From the NCBI RefSeq assembly GCF_009931695.1, contig NZ_CP048000.1, forward strand, positions 1 to 64,000: a stretch of DNA of 64,000 nt. The letters are read 5' to 3'. The notes below the pieces were generated by a model, which ran no database searches, was not told the origin of the DNA, and saw only the letters and a program-made list of their open reading frames with translations. Position 1 is the stretch's first letter; the number at the start of each line of letters is the position of its first letter. This document shows, one piece after another, positions 8,843-18,079 of this stretch. The DNA comes from Anaerocolumna sedimenticola. GTDB taxonomy: Bacteria > Bacillota > Clostridia > Lachnospirales > Lachnospiraceae. A program made the translations under genes and the position numbers.

Positions 8843-10465
8843 TAAAAGTATAAATAACAGCAGGAACAGAAATCCATAGATTAATTTAACCGCAGTCATT
8901 CCCTTTAGGGTAAATCTGGATACCGCCAGCAGATTCCTGCTTTTATTTATGATAAATATAATAATCCCCTGGGGTAAACACATAGCCAGAACATAGATCA
9001 GAAGCATCCAGAATACCTCAATGGTCATCACCTGATTTTGTTTTACCATATATAGAATGGATGCCGCGTAGAGCTGTCCCGTACAAAAGAACTCACCTGC
9101 AGAAATAACCACCCCAAGTACAAACAGCATGGGCAGGAAGAACGTTCTTGGTATATTTTCAAGTTTTTTAATTACTGTATGATTAAAATGTCTTAGTTTT
9201 TTGGGCAGCTGTACGATTATTCTGCCGTAATTCTTTTTTCTTGCATTCCAGAAATCAATAAAATTTAAAATACTCAAAACCAGTGCCAAAACAGCAAAAC
9301 ACACGGTTAGAATCTGTTCCATACGGGTAAAATAAACTTCCTTAATTACAGCAAACACAAAAAAGGCTCCCATTCCCATTCCCAAATAAGCAAGTATCTT
9401 CCCCGCCATATAGCTGAGGCTTCCTTTTATAAAATCATTGCCGGACATTAAAAGCAATGATAAAACCATCAGCAACATGGACGCAGAGCAGGGATTTAAG
9501 CCATTTAAAAACCCTGTAGCCCCAAGCTTTAATAAATCCTTTCCTTCCATTCTATCATCTTGCGAAGAAGTTTCTCCCACTTTCCACGAAAAGCCCATGG
9601 CGCTGCCGTTTTCAATCACCTTCACCAGACCGTCTTTGATAGCAGCCTCTCCCGACAGGAAACCGTTTTGATAGAAAACAATCGGAACCTGCTGTTCATC
9701 GTCTGGTACGGCATATTGTTTCATTCGTTCATTAAGCAAATCCAGATTCCCTGAATCTAATATGTTACACTCAGTCAATTTTACTTTGGATAACATATTA
9801 CCCTGATCTTTTTTAATTATATATTCACTTTTAAGAGAATCTTGAATATACTTTTTTACTTCCGCACAGCTGTCACAGGAATATGTAGTAAAGAGCAAAA
9901 GGATACTATCGTTCCTATCTGCATTCTCTATCATACTCCTGACATCCACATCTTTGCTTATATCTTTACTTATATTTTTGCTTATATCTTTACTTGTATC
10001 CTTACTGATACCTTTGCTTAAATCTTTACCTATATCCTTACTTATATCCATACCGATCTGGCTGCCGATTTCCTCATAACTTCCCTTATAAAGCTTCCCG
10101 TCCATCAAAGCAAAGGGTACCATGGCATCCGAATCAGAAATACCCAGGGCTTTGATACGCTTTTCCATATATTCTTTATCCGGTTCTTTGAATATATTAT
10201 AGGCAATACAGTTTATTTTTGCATTCCGGTTTGACTTTAGGATATTTTCTCTGACTGATTTATTGAATTTCTCATTTTCCTTACACGATTCACAGGGTCC
10301 GTTATAGAACAGTTCCACTTTGACCTCATCGGTACCGTTCTTATTTACCCAGTTTTTGTAAACAGGTTTATTAATTAAATTGAAACCAAACAGAAGAACA
10401 GAGATGAAACAAACTGCCACCCCAATTATGGCTATACCCCATACTATCTTTTTGCTCTTTCCCAT
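8831..10465 (-). CDS. Thioredoxin-like/CcdA-type membrane protein with a KDIS-repeat linker
   Basis: I place the start at ATG 10465 (GAGAGGG upstream), giving 544 residues. An N-terminal signal anchor is followed by an extracytoplasmic region with two thioredoxin-like CxxC sites: CESC near residue 54 and CDSC near 196. Between them lies a run of about eight KDIS-like tetrapeptides encoded by a 12-nt DNA repeat. The C-terminal half has about six membrane helices beginning with GLNPCSASMLL, the Asn-Pro-Cys motif of CcdA/DsbD transmembrane electron carriers. Likely role: moving reducing power across the membrane to extracytoplasmic thiols. It follows the AraC-type gene by 18 bp on the same strand. 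Confidence 0.75.
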   Translation of the reverse strand: MGKSKKIVWGIAIIGVAVCFISVLLFGFNLINKPVYKNWVNKNGTDEVKVELFYNGPCESCKENEKFNKSVRENILKSNRNAKINCIAYNIFKEPDKEYMEKRIKALGISDSDAMVPFALMDGKLYKGSYEEIGSQIGMDISKDIGKDLSKGISKDTSKDISKNISKDISKDVDVRSMIENADRNDSILLLFTTYSCDSCAEVKKYIQDSLKSEYIIKKDQGNMLSKVKLTECNILDSGNLDLLNERMKQYAVPDDEQQVPIVFYQNGFLSGEAAIKDGLVKVIENGSAMGFSWKVGETSSQDDRMEGKDLLKLGATGFLNGLNPCSASMLLMVLSLLLMSGNDFIKGSLSYMAGKILAYLGMGMGAFFVFAVIKEVYFTRMEQILTVCFAVLALVLSILNFIDFWNARKKNYGRIIVQLPKKLRHFNHTVIKKLENIPRTFFLPMLFVLGVVISAGEFFCTGQLYAASILYMVKQNQVMTIEVFWMLLIYVLAMCLPQGIIIFIINKSRNLLAVSRFTLKGMTAVKLIYGFLFLLLFILLLFF

Positions 10466-10483
10466 TAGTATCCCTCTCATTCC

Positions 10484-12826
10484 TTATTTTTTTCTGTATT
10501 CAGAAGCACTGATTCCCGTCACTCTTTTAAAAGCCCGGCAGAAAGAATTAGCCGAACCGTAACCTACATGATCTGAGATTTCTCCGATTGATAAATTAGT
10601 CTTTTCCAGCAATTCCTTTGCCTTATCAATTCTTATCCCTTCCATATAGGTAGAAAAATTAATTCCCAGGGACTGCTTGAATATACTGGATAAATAGGGT
10701 TCACTAATACTGAATATATCTGCTACGCTGGTAAGAGACAGATTTTTGTCACCGTAATTAATATCAATATAAGAAGCGATGGAAGCTGTGATCGCTGAGG
10801 TATCCTTAAGCTTCTTTTTATCAACAACACCTTTACATACTGCTTGGTACAGGTTAAGTGTGATAGTGATCTGACTAAGCAGCGTCGCATTACTATTTTC
10901 CTCTAATTTATTATAATAGTTACGGTATTCCGACTCGTCTGCCCCAATCCGGCGGATTATACGGAATAAAACTGTCTGCAATTCATTTAAAAGCATATGC
11001 TGCAGGTAAACCGGCAGGTTGTTCTCAATAAAATACTTTTTAATGATTTCCTCCAAAGCATCATGGAGACCCTCATTATCCCCAGCCATTACATAATGCA
11101 TAAGTTTTAATGAAAAATCCTGGGGAGGATAGGACGGAATATTTACAAAATTGTTAATATACCAGATAACTATATTATCAATCTGACCTTTCTCATTCTG
11201 AAACATATATACTGCATTATTGTAAGAATCCTTAAGTTCTGTCAGGCTCTCCACCTCACTACCGCCATATACAAAGAACTGATCCGATACATTGGAGGGC
11301 ATAGCTTCCTTGATTCTTATTATCTTCTGTTCTGCTTCTTCTCTGAAAGACTCCCTGTGTTTCTTGTCAATACTCATCAGCAGTACTACCTGATCACCGT
11401 CAAGATTCGTATAAAGGCTGTCCGGAAGTATCTCTTTCATTACTTCAATCAATGAGAGGATACAGGAGTTAATCAGTTTCAGATCATCTTCTACTATTTT
11501 ATCTATTTCGGTATTAAAACGGAAAATAAGGATACCGAAGACTCTGTCTATGTGAGGAAGTCCAATATTCTCAGCAATCATGGAAGCATCTTCCTCCGTT
11601 GTGAAATTTCCGTATAACAATCGGTTAAAAAAAGCATTTCTTAAAAACGGTTTCTGGCTTTCTATCACACGTACCATATTCGTATTGGTATTTACAAGAT
11701 GATTAAAGGTCTCCTTTAAACTTAAAAATACCGCCTGATGTCCTTTAAACCGTTCCGTACTTTGGGAAACTTCTTTCATAATATCATTAATGGGAGTCGC
11801 ACTTTTCTTAGACATATAATAGCTTAAGACAATTCCAACCGTAACCGCAGCAAAAATAAAAACAGCCAGCACGAATATACTGTACATGCTCCTGCTGTTA
11901 ACTGCCACCATTGGCTGCAGCATATAATATTCCAGTCCGGATTTGTCTGAGGTGTACCGGATTACCAGATATTTTTCTTTCTCAAGAAGTACTGTCTGAT
12001 TCTCAGGGTTCTTTAAATTCGTAATGACCGTATCTACCGCGCTGCTTACATCACCCTCAGCCATCTCTTCTGGCTCACCCTGGGCTTTATAATAAAGCAT
12101 CCTGCCCTGAAAATCTTTTATAAATTGTATACTATTATCCGCACGTGTCGGCATTAAAGTTTCTAACACCGTATCTTTAAACAGAATCTGTATTTTGCTT
12201 TTACCGTTATAATCTCCATAAATCATTGGTCTGGTATAGGCAATCATATTCAGAGAGGTATCATCTTTGTATAAATAAGCTTCTATCGGGCTTAAACCGT
12301 AAACCACTTTATCTTCTTTCACATGCCGGTACCAGTCGTCATAACTTTTATACTTTTCCTCATGCAGGTAGAGATCATAGAAATCCTTGTATGTATAGGC
12401 AATCTGCCTATTAACTACCGTTTCGCTTTTATCAAAATAGATGAAATAGTCGAATATAGACTGATTAATTTGGTATAAATCCGGAAGCATGGCGTGCAAT
12501 TCATAAACCTTATAGGAATTAGAACCATCAAAAGCAGTAGATATCCTGTTAAAGGAATTTACACCGCTATTGGAGGCGAGACTGTCTCCTAAATAGGAGA
12601 ATTCATCCAGCATCGTATCTACTAAAACCGCCGCATGTTTTAACTCCGCTTTTCTCGTCTGGACATCGTCATGGCCGATAACCGAGATCATTCTTACATA
12701 GTAACCACTGCAGATAAATAAGGGAATAAATAGTACGATAAAATATGTCACCATAAACTGATACAAAATGGTATGTTCCTTAGATTTTTTAAATAATTTT
12801 AAAATTCTTTTTCCATTTTGCTTCAT
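10484..12826 (-). CDS. Membrane-anchored AraC-family transcriptional regulator
   Basis: ATG 12826 is preferred because GAGGAGACC precedes it; a longer open frame upstream has no ribosome site. This gives 780 residues: a first membrane helix near residue 20, a large extracellular sensor region (about 45-300, Cache-like), a second helix around 315, a cytoplasmic region with a HAMP-like linker, and a C-terminal AraC double helix-turn-helix (about 680-780) ending in the typical GYGSANSFCRAFKRVTGISASEYRK pattern. This architecture is common beside Lpl-type sugar importers in Firmicutes, where it senses a sugar outside the cell. It probably regulates the adjacent ABC-GH locus (inference). Confidence 0.85.
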   Translation of the reverse strand: MKQNGKRILKLFKKSKEHTILYQFMVTYFIVLFIPLFICSGYYVRMISVIGHDDVQTRKAELKHAAVLVDTMLDEFSYLGDSLASNSGVNSFNRISTAFDGSNSYKVYELHAMLPDLYQINQSIFDYFIYFDKSETVVNRQIAYTYKDFYDLYLHEEKYKSYDDWYRHVKEDKVVYGLSPIEAYLYKDDTSLNMIAYTRPMIYGDYNGKSKIQILFKDTVLETLMPTRADNSIQFIKDFQGRMLYYKAQGEPEEMAEGDVSSAVDTVITNLKNPENQTVLLEKEKYLVIRYTSDKSGLEYYMLQPMVAVNSRSMYSIFVLAVFIFAAVTVGIVLSYYMSKKSATPINDIMKEVSQSTERFKGHQAVFLSLKETFNHLVNTNTNMVRVIESQKPFLRNAFFNRLLYGNFTTEEDASMIAENIGLPHIDRVFGILIFRFNTEIDKIVEDDLKLINSCILSLIEVMKEILPDSLYTNLDGDQVVLLMSIDKKHRESFREEAEQKIIRIKEAMPSNVSDQFFVYGGSEVESLTELKDSYNNAVYMFQNEKGQIDNIVIWYINNFVNIPSYPPQDFSLKLMHYVMAGDNEGLHDALEEIIKKYFIENNLPVYLQHMLLNELQTVLFRIIRRIGADESEYRNYYNKLEENSNATLLSQITITLNLYQAVCKGVVDKKKLKDTSAITASIASYIDINYGDKNLSLTSVADIFSISEPYLSSIFKQSLGINFSTYMEGIRIDKAKELLEKTNLSIGEISDHVGYGSANSFCRAFKRVTGISASEYRKK

Positions 12827-12882
12827 AACAGGTCTCCTCATGAAAATATTATTTTTATGAATTATGTAAATTAGAATTATAA

Positions 12883-12998
12883 AGGGGTTGCTGCAAAATA
12901 AAGTAAAGGAGATAGATTCCATGACTGTTTCCTAACGCATTTTTAATAGTCAGCCACAATTCATCTTATTTCCTGTTAGCTATAATGCAACAACCCCT
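12883..12998. repeat. 116-bp element with 13-bp terminal inverted repeats (possible MITE)
   Basis: AGGGGTTGCTGCA at 12883-12895 and TGCAACAACCCCT at 12986-12998 are inverted with one mismatch. The element lies just upstream of the AraC-type regulator gene. Only one copy is visible, so a mobile origin is a guess; it could instead be a large hairpin in the 5' region. Confidence 0.4.
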
Positions 12999-13361
12999 AT
13001 TTAATAGTTTTAATCTATAACTTCAAAATTCATGTCACAGAATCGTTTTTATATCCTCTGAGTAGAATCCATCCGTTCATTCATTATTATTACATAAAAT
13101 CATAAAAACATGTATATTCAATACTTATTTTATTATATTCAATTTTTAAGAACTATCAATTATTAAGTAATTTACCTTTCTTAAACTACTTTAACCTCAT
13201 ATATCCCCGTTTTTACCATACCCGGATAACTTCCTCCGTTTCACTCCTGTTATTTTCTTCTCAGGTCTTTTTTACTACTAGCATTAATCCCCCCATTCCT
13301 GCTGTTCGCTTATCTCTTTCTGCTCCTATATCTTATTGTTCCGGTAAAATATAAGCAGCTA
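12999..13361. other. Intergenic stretch without recognised gene
   Basis: AT-rich sequence between the regulator's upstream region and the end of fucU. I see no convincing open frame, RNA gene or strong terminator. Confidence 0.5.
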
Positions 13362-13802
13362 TCAATCAGCAATGACACCTTTTTGCAGCATGATATTGGC
13401 ATACAGCGCCTTTTCACTGGTTGCAATAATCAGATAAGCTTCTTTTGCCTGAGCATAAAAAGCAAAACGCTCTATATTACCTACCGCTTTCTCTCCTCTC
13501 TCATCATACTTTGAAATAATATTCTTATATGTATCCCATATAGGTGTTTCCACTGGGTCTCCGGGCATTACTTCCATAAGATTCACGGGATGTTCCACAT
13601 AGGAATCCAGTGGAAATAACTTTAATATGGCTTCCAGGATTTCCGGTACCCCATGGCCATCACACCGAACTACAATCGCGTTCTTTCCCATAGACTCTGC
13701 CGGAAAATTACCGTCTGCAATAATCAGCCTGTCGCTGTGCCCCATTTCACATAATACCTTTAATAATTCAGGTGATAAAATCTGTGGTATTCCTTTTAAC
13801 AT
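13362..13802 (-). CDS. fucU: L-fucose mutarotase (RbsD/FucU family)
   Basis: 146 residues, start ATG after GAAGGAGG. The protein has the FucU signature: N-terminal MLKGIPQILSPELLKVLCEMGHSDRLIIADGNFPAES with the conserved His22-Ser-Asp and Asp-Gly-Asn-Phe-Pro segment, plus a C-terminal FAFYAQAKEAYLIIATSE region. The FucU-like length and the ESMG pocket favour fucose over ribose (RbsD). It interconverts the alpha and beta anomers of L-fucose. This fits the GH95 fucosidase in the same locus. No fucose isomerase, kinase or aldolase gene is seen in the window, so the rest of the pathway must be elsewhere. Confidence 0.9.
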   Translation of the reverse strand: MLKGIPQILSPELLKVLCEMGHSDRLIIADGNFPAESMGKNAIVVRCDGHGVPEILEAILKLFPLDSYVEHPVNLMEVMPGDPVETPIWDTYKNIISKYDERGEKAVGNIERFAFYAQAKEAYLIIATSEKALYANIMLQKGVIAD

Positions 13803-13815
13803 TTCTGCCTCCTTC

Positions 13816-13830
13816 GGATGTATAACATCC
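13816..13830. promoter_or_regulatory. Perfect palindrome next to the fucU ribosome-binding site
   Basis: GGATGT-ATA-ACATCC lies 14 bp before the fucU start, just upstream of the GAAGGAGG ribosome site. Either an operator or an mRNA hairpin controlling translation is possible; no partner site was found. Confidence 0.35.
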
Positions 13831-14032
13831 TGAAATAGTATTTTTATTTGTTTTACTCAAAAATGATTGAACAACGTAACCATGAAATTCAACGTATAAT
13901 GGAATTATAACAGACCCAGATTATATTATTATAGATTTAACTGACATTATGTAGCCTTTAATGTCGCCTTTTCGAATATTTTTATTGACCATGATCTATT
14001 TATTTGTTATGCTGAATCTGAGGTGACACACG

Positions 14033-14911
14033 ATGCTTTCTTATAATGATCTTAATATAAAGTTTACGATGGAACAGATGGATTTCTATGCGCTCCATAT
14101 CGCATATGAGCGGTTTTTGCGCTCCATACCGGGACACAGCCACAGTGATAACAGTTATGAAATCCATTATATCCCCTATGGACGGGGCACGGTTAAAATC
14201 AATCAGGTGACTTATAATATTATTCCCAATACTTTATATGTTACCGGCCCCCATGTCGTACATGAACAGATTCCGGATAAGAATGACCCTATGACGGAAT
14301 ATTGTATTTACTTAAAAATTGAAAAAAAGAACACGGATAAAAAAACATTAACAACTGGATCTTATCTGCATATCTTCGAAAATACAAAATTTTGGTTCGG
14401 TCAGGACAGCCAGAATATCCATCCTCTAATGCAGCAAATTTTTTTAGAGCTTGATAAAAAATCTACCGGTTACATAAAACAGACGGAACTCCTGCTCCAA
14501 CAGCTTGTGATTTATCTGATACGTAATTACGAAAATATACATCGATCGCAAAACCAGATCAACTTTCCTGATTTATCCTACCGTAAATATTTTATTATTG
14601 AGGAATATTTTTTATATGAATACAATAACCTGTCGCTGGAAACTCTGGCTGCACGTCTGGGACTAAGCACAAGGCAAACCGAACGCCTGCTAAAAAGACA
14701 TTACGGAAAAACTTTTCTAAAAAAAAAGATGGAAGCCCGAATGTCCGCTTCCATAATCTTATTAATGGACCCAGAAAAAAGCATTACTATAATAGCACAT
14801 GAGCTGGGCTATTCGTCTGTTGAGCATTTTTCCAGCGCTTTCCATCGATATTATCATCAGTCCCCAAGGGAATACCGTAAAATAAATTTTACCTCTTTCG
14901 TCAACCTTTAA
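14033..14911 (+). CDS. AraC-family transcriptional regulator with cupin sensor domain
   Basis: 292 residues. The N-terminal ~130 residues form a cupin/AraC-binding-type domain (SIPGHSHSDNSYEIHYIPYGRGTVKINQVTYNIIPNTLYVTGPHVVHEQ pattern of His and Gly residues). The C-terminal ~100 residues hold two helix-turn-helix units ending in ELGYSSVEHFSSAFHRYYHQSPREYRK. It is divergent from fucU with a 230-bp shared upstream region, so it probably controls fucU and possibly itself. A soluble sugar effector is likely. Confidence 0.88.
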   Translation: MLSYNDLNIKFTMEQMDFYALHIAYERFLRSIPGHSHSDNSYEIHYIPYGRGTVKINQVTYNIIPNTLYVTGPHVVHEQIPDKNDPMTEYCIYLKIEKKNTDKKTLTTGSYLHIFENTKFWFGQDSQNIHPLMQQIFLELDKKSTGYIKQTELLLQQLVIYLIRNYENIHRSQNQINFPDLSYRKYFIIEEYFLYEYNNLSLETLAARLGLSTRQTERLLKRHYGKTFLKKKMEARMSASIILLMDPEKSITIIAHELGYSSVEHFSSAFHRYYHQSPREYRKINFTSFVNL

Positions 14912-14982
14912 CTGCTCCGGCAGTCGGCAGCGATGTACTTCAGGTATTTTATCCCACTTCCAATTAGTTAGATCTATTTGAT

Positions 14983-15030
14983 ACAGGTTATACATAAGGT
15001 TCGAAATACCGTTATGTATAACCTGTTTTA
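14983..15030. terminator. Strong hairpin terminator between convergent genes
   Basis: ACAGGTTATACATAAGG pairs with CCGTTATGTATAACCTGT (one bulged base) and is followed by TTTTATTT on the plus strand. It would end the AraC-family gene at 14911 and perhaps also serve transcription from the right. Confidence 0.7.
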
Positions 15031-15036
15031 TTTCCG

Positions 15037-15127
15037 TTAAAGCCAAGTGAGAATTAGCAAGCTTGCTTGCAATATTCGAACACGTACGCGAACCGGAGAA
15101 ACTCGCAAAGCGTGTTTCTTCCGGTTT
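15037..15127 (-). repeat. 95-bp repeat family, single diverged copy
   Basis: Reverse complement of the unit found as two copies at 26363-26552 and three at 37931-38215. It keeps the GCAAGCTTGCTTGC palindrome and the AACCGGAGAAAC / GTTTCTTCCGGTT hairpin arms. It lies in the convergent intergenic region downstream of two genes. Confidence 0.8.
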
Positions 15128-15217
15128 GCAGGCAAAACGGGATCAATCTCTTTACCTCAATTAGTAATCTGGCCTTTCCACTTCTTTCGGACGGCCAAAA
15201 ACAGTGGATTCCTCTTA

Positions 15218-16750
15218 CTATAACCGGGCATCCTTATTCCTAAAATATTCTCTTACAAGGAACTGCATAACTTCCCCAGGCTGTTCCCTGACAAAATCAG
15301 CCCTCTCCCCGAATACCATTCCAAAAGGTGATTTATTCGTATAAGGCTCCCACTGGGGCATGTCTTCTCCGGTTGAATCTTTTCCGTTGGGGTTACCGGA
15401 ACATATGAAATTAGCCCAGTAGTTACACATTTGACGGGCAAGATCATAATGTTTGCCAACAAAGGGCCTCCAGCATTTTGCAAGTGTCTCAAAAAAGAAC
15501 CAGAGATCCACTGAGTGGAAAGTACCCGGGTTGTCCCAACCCGGTATCTCTGCATCAAAATGATAGTAATACATTGGTTCTTTATTATTGGAATCATCAT
15601 TGGCCTGGGCAGCGATACGGTTTGCATACTCTACTATACACACGGTAGCTTTTCTTTTCATTTCTTCCAAATTTCCGGAAGCAAAATTGCATATTGTCAG
15701 AAATCCATCTGCAGCCTCACCGAATAAATCAACCGCCATTTTATGGAACTCTTCCGGTGTATCTACCTTAGGTTCACAATTAAATTCAGTAGAAGTATGC
15801 CCGAACAGCATGGGAATCTTCAGACGTTTATTCATGATAAAAAGTTCGAACGGATTGCCTGTGCAAAAATGATTATCAATAACTGTTCCCCAGTATCTGT
15901 TATATTCCTGTGCTTTTTTATTTATATATTCCGCATCCAGCTCTCTGGCTTCTTTTAAAGAAGAAATCCCCAGAAATTCAAAGAATGCCACTCCATCTTG
16001 TTCTGCCTGGGAAAGTTCCATTCTTTCATCAAACATAAAATTACCCGGATAAAGCCTAGTTATCATTCCACTTTCATTAATTGCTTTCTGAAAAAGTCCT
16101 TCATTTTGAGGTGAAGTAAGCTGGCTCATAACACTTGCACCTCCGGCTGATTGTCCGCCTATTGTAATATTATCGGGATCCCCTCCGAAAGAAGCTATAT
16201 TTCGTTTGACCCATCTGGTTCCCGCCTGCTGATCCAGATGTCCGAAATTCCCAGGGGCTTCCGGTGTTTCTGCCGTTATTTCCGGATGACATAAAAATCC
16301 AAAAACATTCAGCCGATAATTAACCGTAACTACAACGATACCTCTTCTTGCGATTCTCTCCCCGTCAAACTCCATCTCAGCCGTATTGCCTACTTGAAGA
16401 CCACCCCCGAAATACCACACATAAACCGGAAGTTTTTCGTGGGTACTTAAGGCAGGCGTCCAAACATTCAGGTACAGGCAGTCCTCGTTCATGGGAATAT
16501 CCGGGTCAACCGCCCATTCCCTGGTATAGATATCCTCTTTATTAACGCCCGGTGTTGCCTGCATGGATATGGGTGCAAATTCAAAGGCTTTAAGTACTCC
16601 CTCCCAGTTTTTTACCGGCTGGGGAGCTCGAAACCGGTTTTCTCCTGTGGGTGGTGCCGCAAAAGGAATTCCTTTAAAACTAGTAACTCTCGGATCTGCT
16701 GCCGGTAACCCCTGTATTACACCATTTTCTGTTTTTACTACTCGTAACAT
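15218..16750 (-). CDS. Type-B carboxylesterase
   Basis: Start chosen at ATG 16750 (GGAGGTATCC upstream), 510 residues. It has the family's N-terminal GVIQG and FKGIPFAAPP, the EDCLYLNVWTP block (about 89-99), an oxyanion strand FGGGLQVG (usually HGGG), the nucleophile Ser201 in GGQSAGG, an acidic residue in STEF and the His of TFHSVDLWF. No signal peptide, so it is cytoplasmic. It probably removes acyl groups from imported plant-wall oligosaccharides, as suggested by its neighbours CE1-type esterase and GH39. The Phe replacing the first oxyanion-loop His is a minor oddity. Confidence 0.9.
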   Translation of the reverse strand: MLRVVKTENGVIQGLPAADPRVTSFKGIPFAAPPTGENRFRAPQPVKNWEGVLKAFEFAPISMQATPGVNKEDIYTREWAVDPDIPMNEDCLYLNVWTPALSTHEKLPVYVWYFGGGLQVGNTAEMEFDGERIARRGIVVVTVNYRLNVFGFLCHPEITAETPEAPGNFGHLDQQAGTRWVKRNIASFGGDPDNITIGGQSAGGASVMSQLTSPQNEGLFQKAINESGMITRLYPGNFMFDERMELSQAEQDGVAFFEFLGISSLKEARELDAEYINKKAQEYNRYWGTVIDNHFCTGNPFELFIMNKRLKIPMLFGHTSTEFNCEPKVDTPEEFHKMAVDLFGEAADGFLTICNFASGNLEEMKRKATVCIVEYANRIAAQANDDSNNKEPMYYYHFDAEIPGWDNPGTFHSVDLWFFFETLAKCWRPFVGKHYDLARQMCNYWANFICSGNPNGKDSTGEDMPQWEPYTNKSPFGMVFGERADFVREQPGEVMQFLVREYFRNKDARL

Positions 16751-16802
16751 ATGGATACCTCCATTCAAAATAATAAACTATTATTAATATAGAAACCCTT
16801 TC

Positions 16803-16934
16803 GGTAACTGCAAACATTATTATTGCATTTAATACCATTCAATTTATACCTTCTCAGATCCAAGTCTGTCCCATAGGACAACTGAAACGAAAAACAAGAA
16901 TATTCGAAAAACTATGTTGTTTTATACAATTACC
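16803..16934. repeat. Diverged copy of the ~145-bp inverted-end element (family 2)
   Basis: The ends GGTAACTGCAAAC and ...ATACAATTACC resemble GTAATTGCGAAAC/GTTTCGCAATTAC of the copies at 35051 and 59594. The centre (CAGATCC...GTCCCATAGGACAACTGAA) matches their central hairpin. It sits between the CE1-type esterase and the carboxylesterase on one strand. Confidence 0.5.
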
Positions 16935-16947
16935 TATATGTAATGCC

Positions 16948-18027
16948 TTAGACACAAAGTATCTTATCAATATGATATGGTTCTTTATGTTCTTTCCTAT
17001 TTTCAAAGGCTAACCGGCTGAAATTATATGCACCGTTATTCCATACATTAAAATCATGAATACCGCCCTTTATCAGAATTTTATAGTAATCTCCCAGGTT
17101 TTCTCCCGCAGCTTCCCTAAGTCCCTTTACTGCTTTTGAATAGCCGGCTCCATACGCCACATCATCTGCATCACCGCAGGTCATGTAGAGCAAATGGAGT
17201 TTAAAACTGCCTGATCCTATCCTTGCTCCCAGATATTTTCCATCACTTGAGGTAGGTGCATTGGAAAAAGCACCTGTATAAGCAAATAGATCCAACATAC
17301 CAGGTGCGGGTACTGTGGTAACCAGGCCGTTCTTCCAGCCGCTTACACCTCCTGCAAATACAGCCGAATCACACCGGTAACCTCCCAGTCCCAGATTAAG
17401 AGTCTGCATACCACCCATGGACAGACCTGCTAGTGCCCTGTGCAAGCGGCTATAGGTTATTCCTTCCGTAGAGGTATCCTGAATCTTAGCATAAGTATTA
17501 TATCGGGATTCAATAAAAGGAATTAAATCGTATCTTAACTCATAGTCAAAATAGTAAAAACCCAGAAGATTGGTCCCGTCCGGATTAAAGGCAGTATCGG
17601 TCCAGTCATACGCACTTCTCCCCTCCGGAAAAATAACAATCATTGGATTGATATCTCCTTTTGCAATCAGATTGTCAAAAATATTACATATGGTATAATT
17701 CCCGTTAATTTTTCCGTTTCCGGATAACCATTCATAACGACTGCCGCCTACACCGTGGAGCAGATACAATACATCGTATCTCCTGTCCTTATCGCTTTGA
17801 TCATACCCAGCAGGTAAATAAACGTTGCATTTCTTTATGATGGGATCTCCGAGTACTGCTTCTCTTCCCGCTTCTATAGCAGAAATATTATGGTTTGTCA
17901 CCAGCTGCCTAAATTGGTTAATATAGTTTCCGGTACTGTATGAAATCTCCTCCAGTGTACCCTGCTGTATCTTTATTACAGCCCGGCTGTATTCTTCGGG
18001 CAAAGCCGCTGCTTCACTGTTTCTCAT
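16948..18027 (-). CDS. CE1-type esterase (feruloyl/acetyl-xylan esterase-like)
   Basis: 359 residues. An alpha/beta-hydrolase of the esterase D/CE1 group: YDVLYLLHGVGGSRYEW (about 84-100), the nucleophile elbow GLSMGG with Ser203, and the late GGIHDFNVWNN that supplies the catalytic His. No export signal is seen. It is 53 bp after GH39 and likely in one operon with it. Role: releasing ferulate or acetyl groups from xylo-oligosaccharides; which acyl group cannot be read from sequence. Confidence 0.85.
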   Translation of the reverse strand: MRNSEAAALPEEYSRAVIKIQQGTLEEISYSTGNYINQFRQLVTNHNISAIEAGREAVLGDPIIKKCNVYLPAGYDQSDKDRRYDVLYLLHGVGGSRYEWLSGNGKINGNYTICNIFDNLIAKGDINPMIVIFPEGRSAYDWTDTAFNPDGTNLLGFYYFDYELRYDLIPFIESRYNTYAKIQDTSTEGITYSRLHRALAGLSMGGMQTLNLGLGGYRCDSAVFAGGVSGWKNGLVTTVPAPGMLDLFAYTGAFSNAPTSSDGKYLGARIGSGSFKLHLLYMTCGDADDVAYGAGYSKAVKGLREAAGENLGDYYKILIKGGIHDFNVWNNGAYNFSRLAFENRKEHKEPYHIDKILCV

Positions 18028-18079
18028 AAACCTTCCCTTCTTCCTATTTATACTCTGTCTGTTTCATGATTTGATCTAT

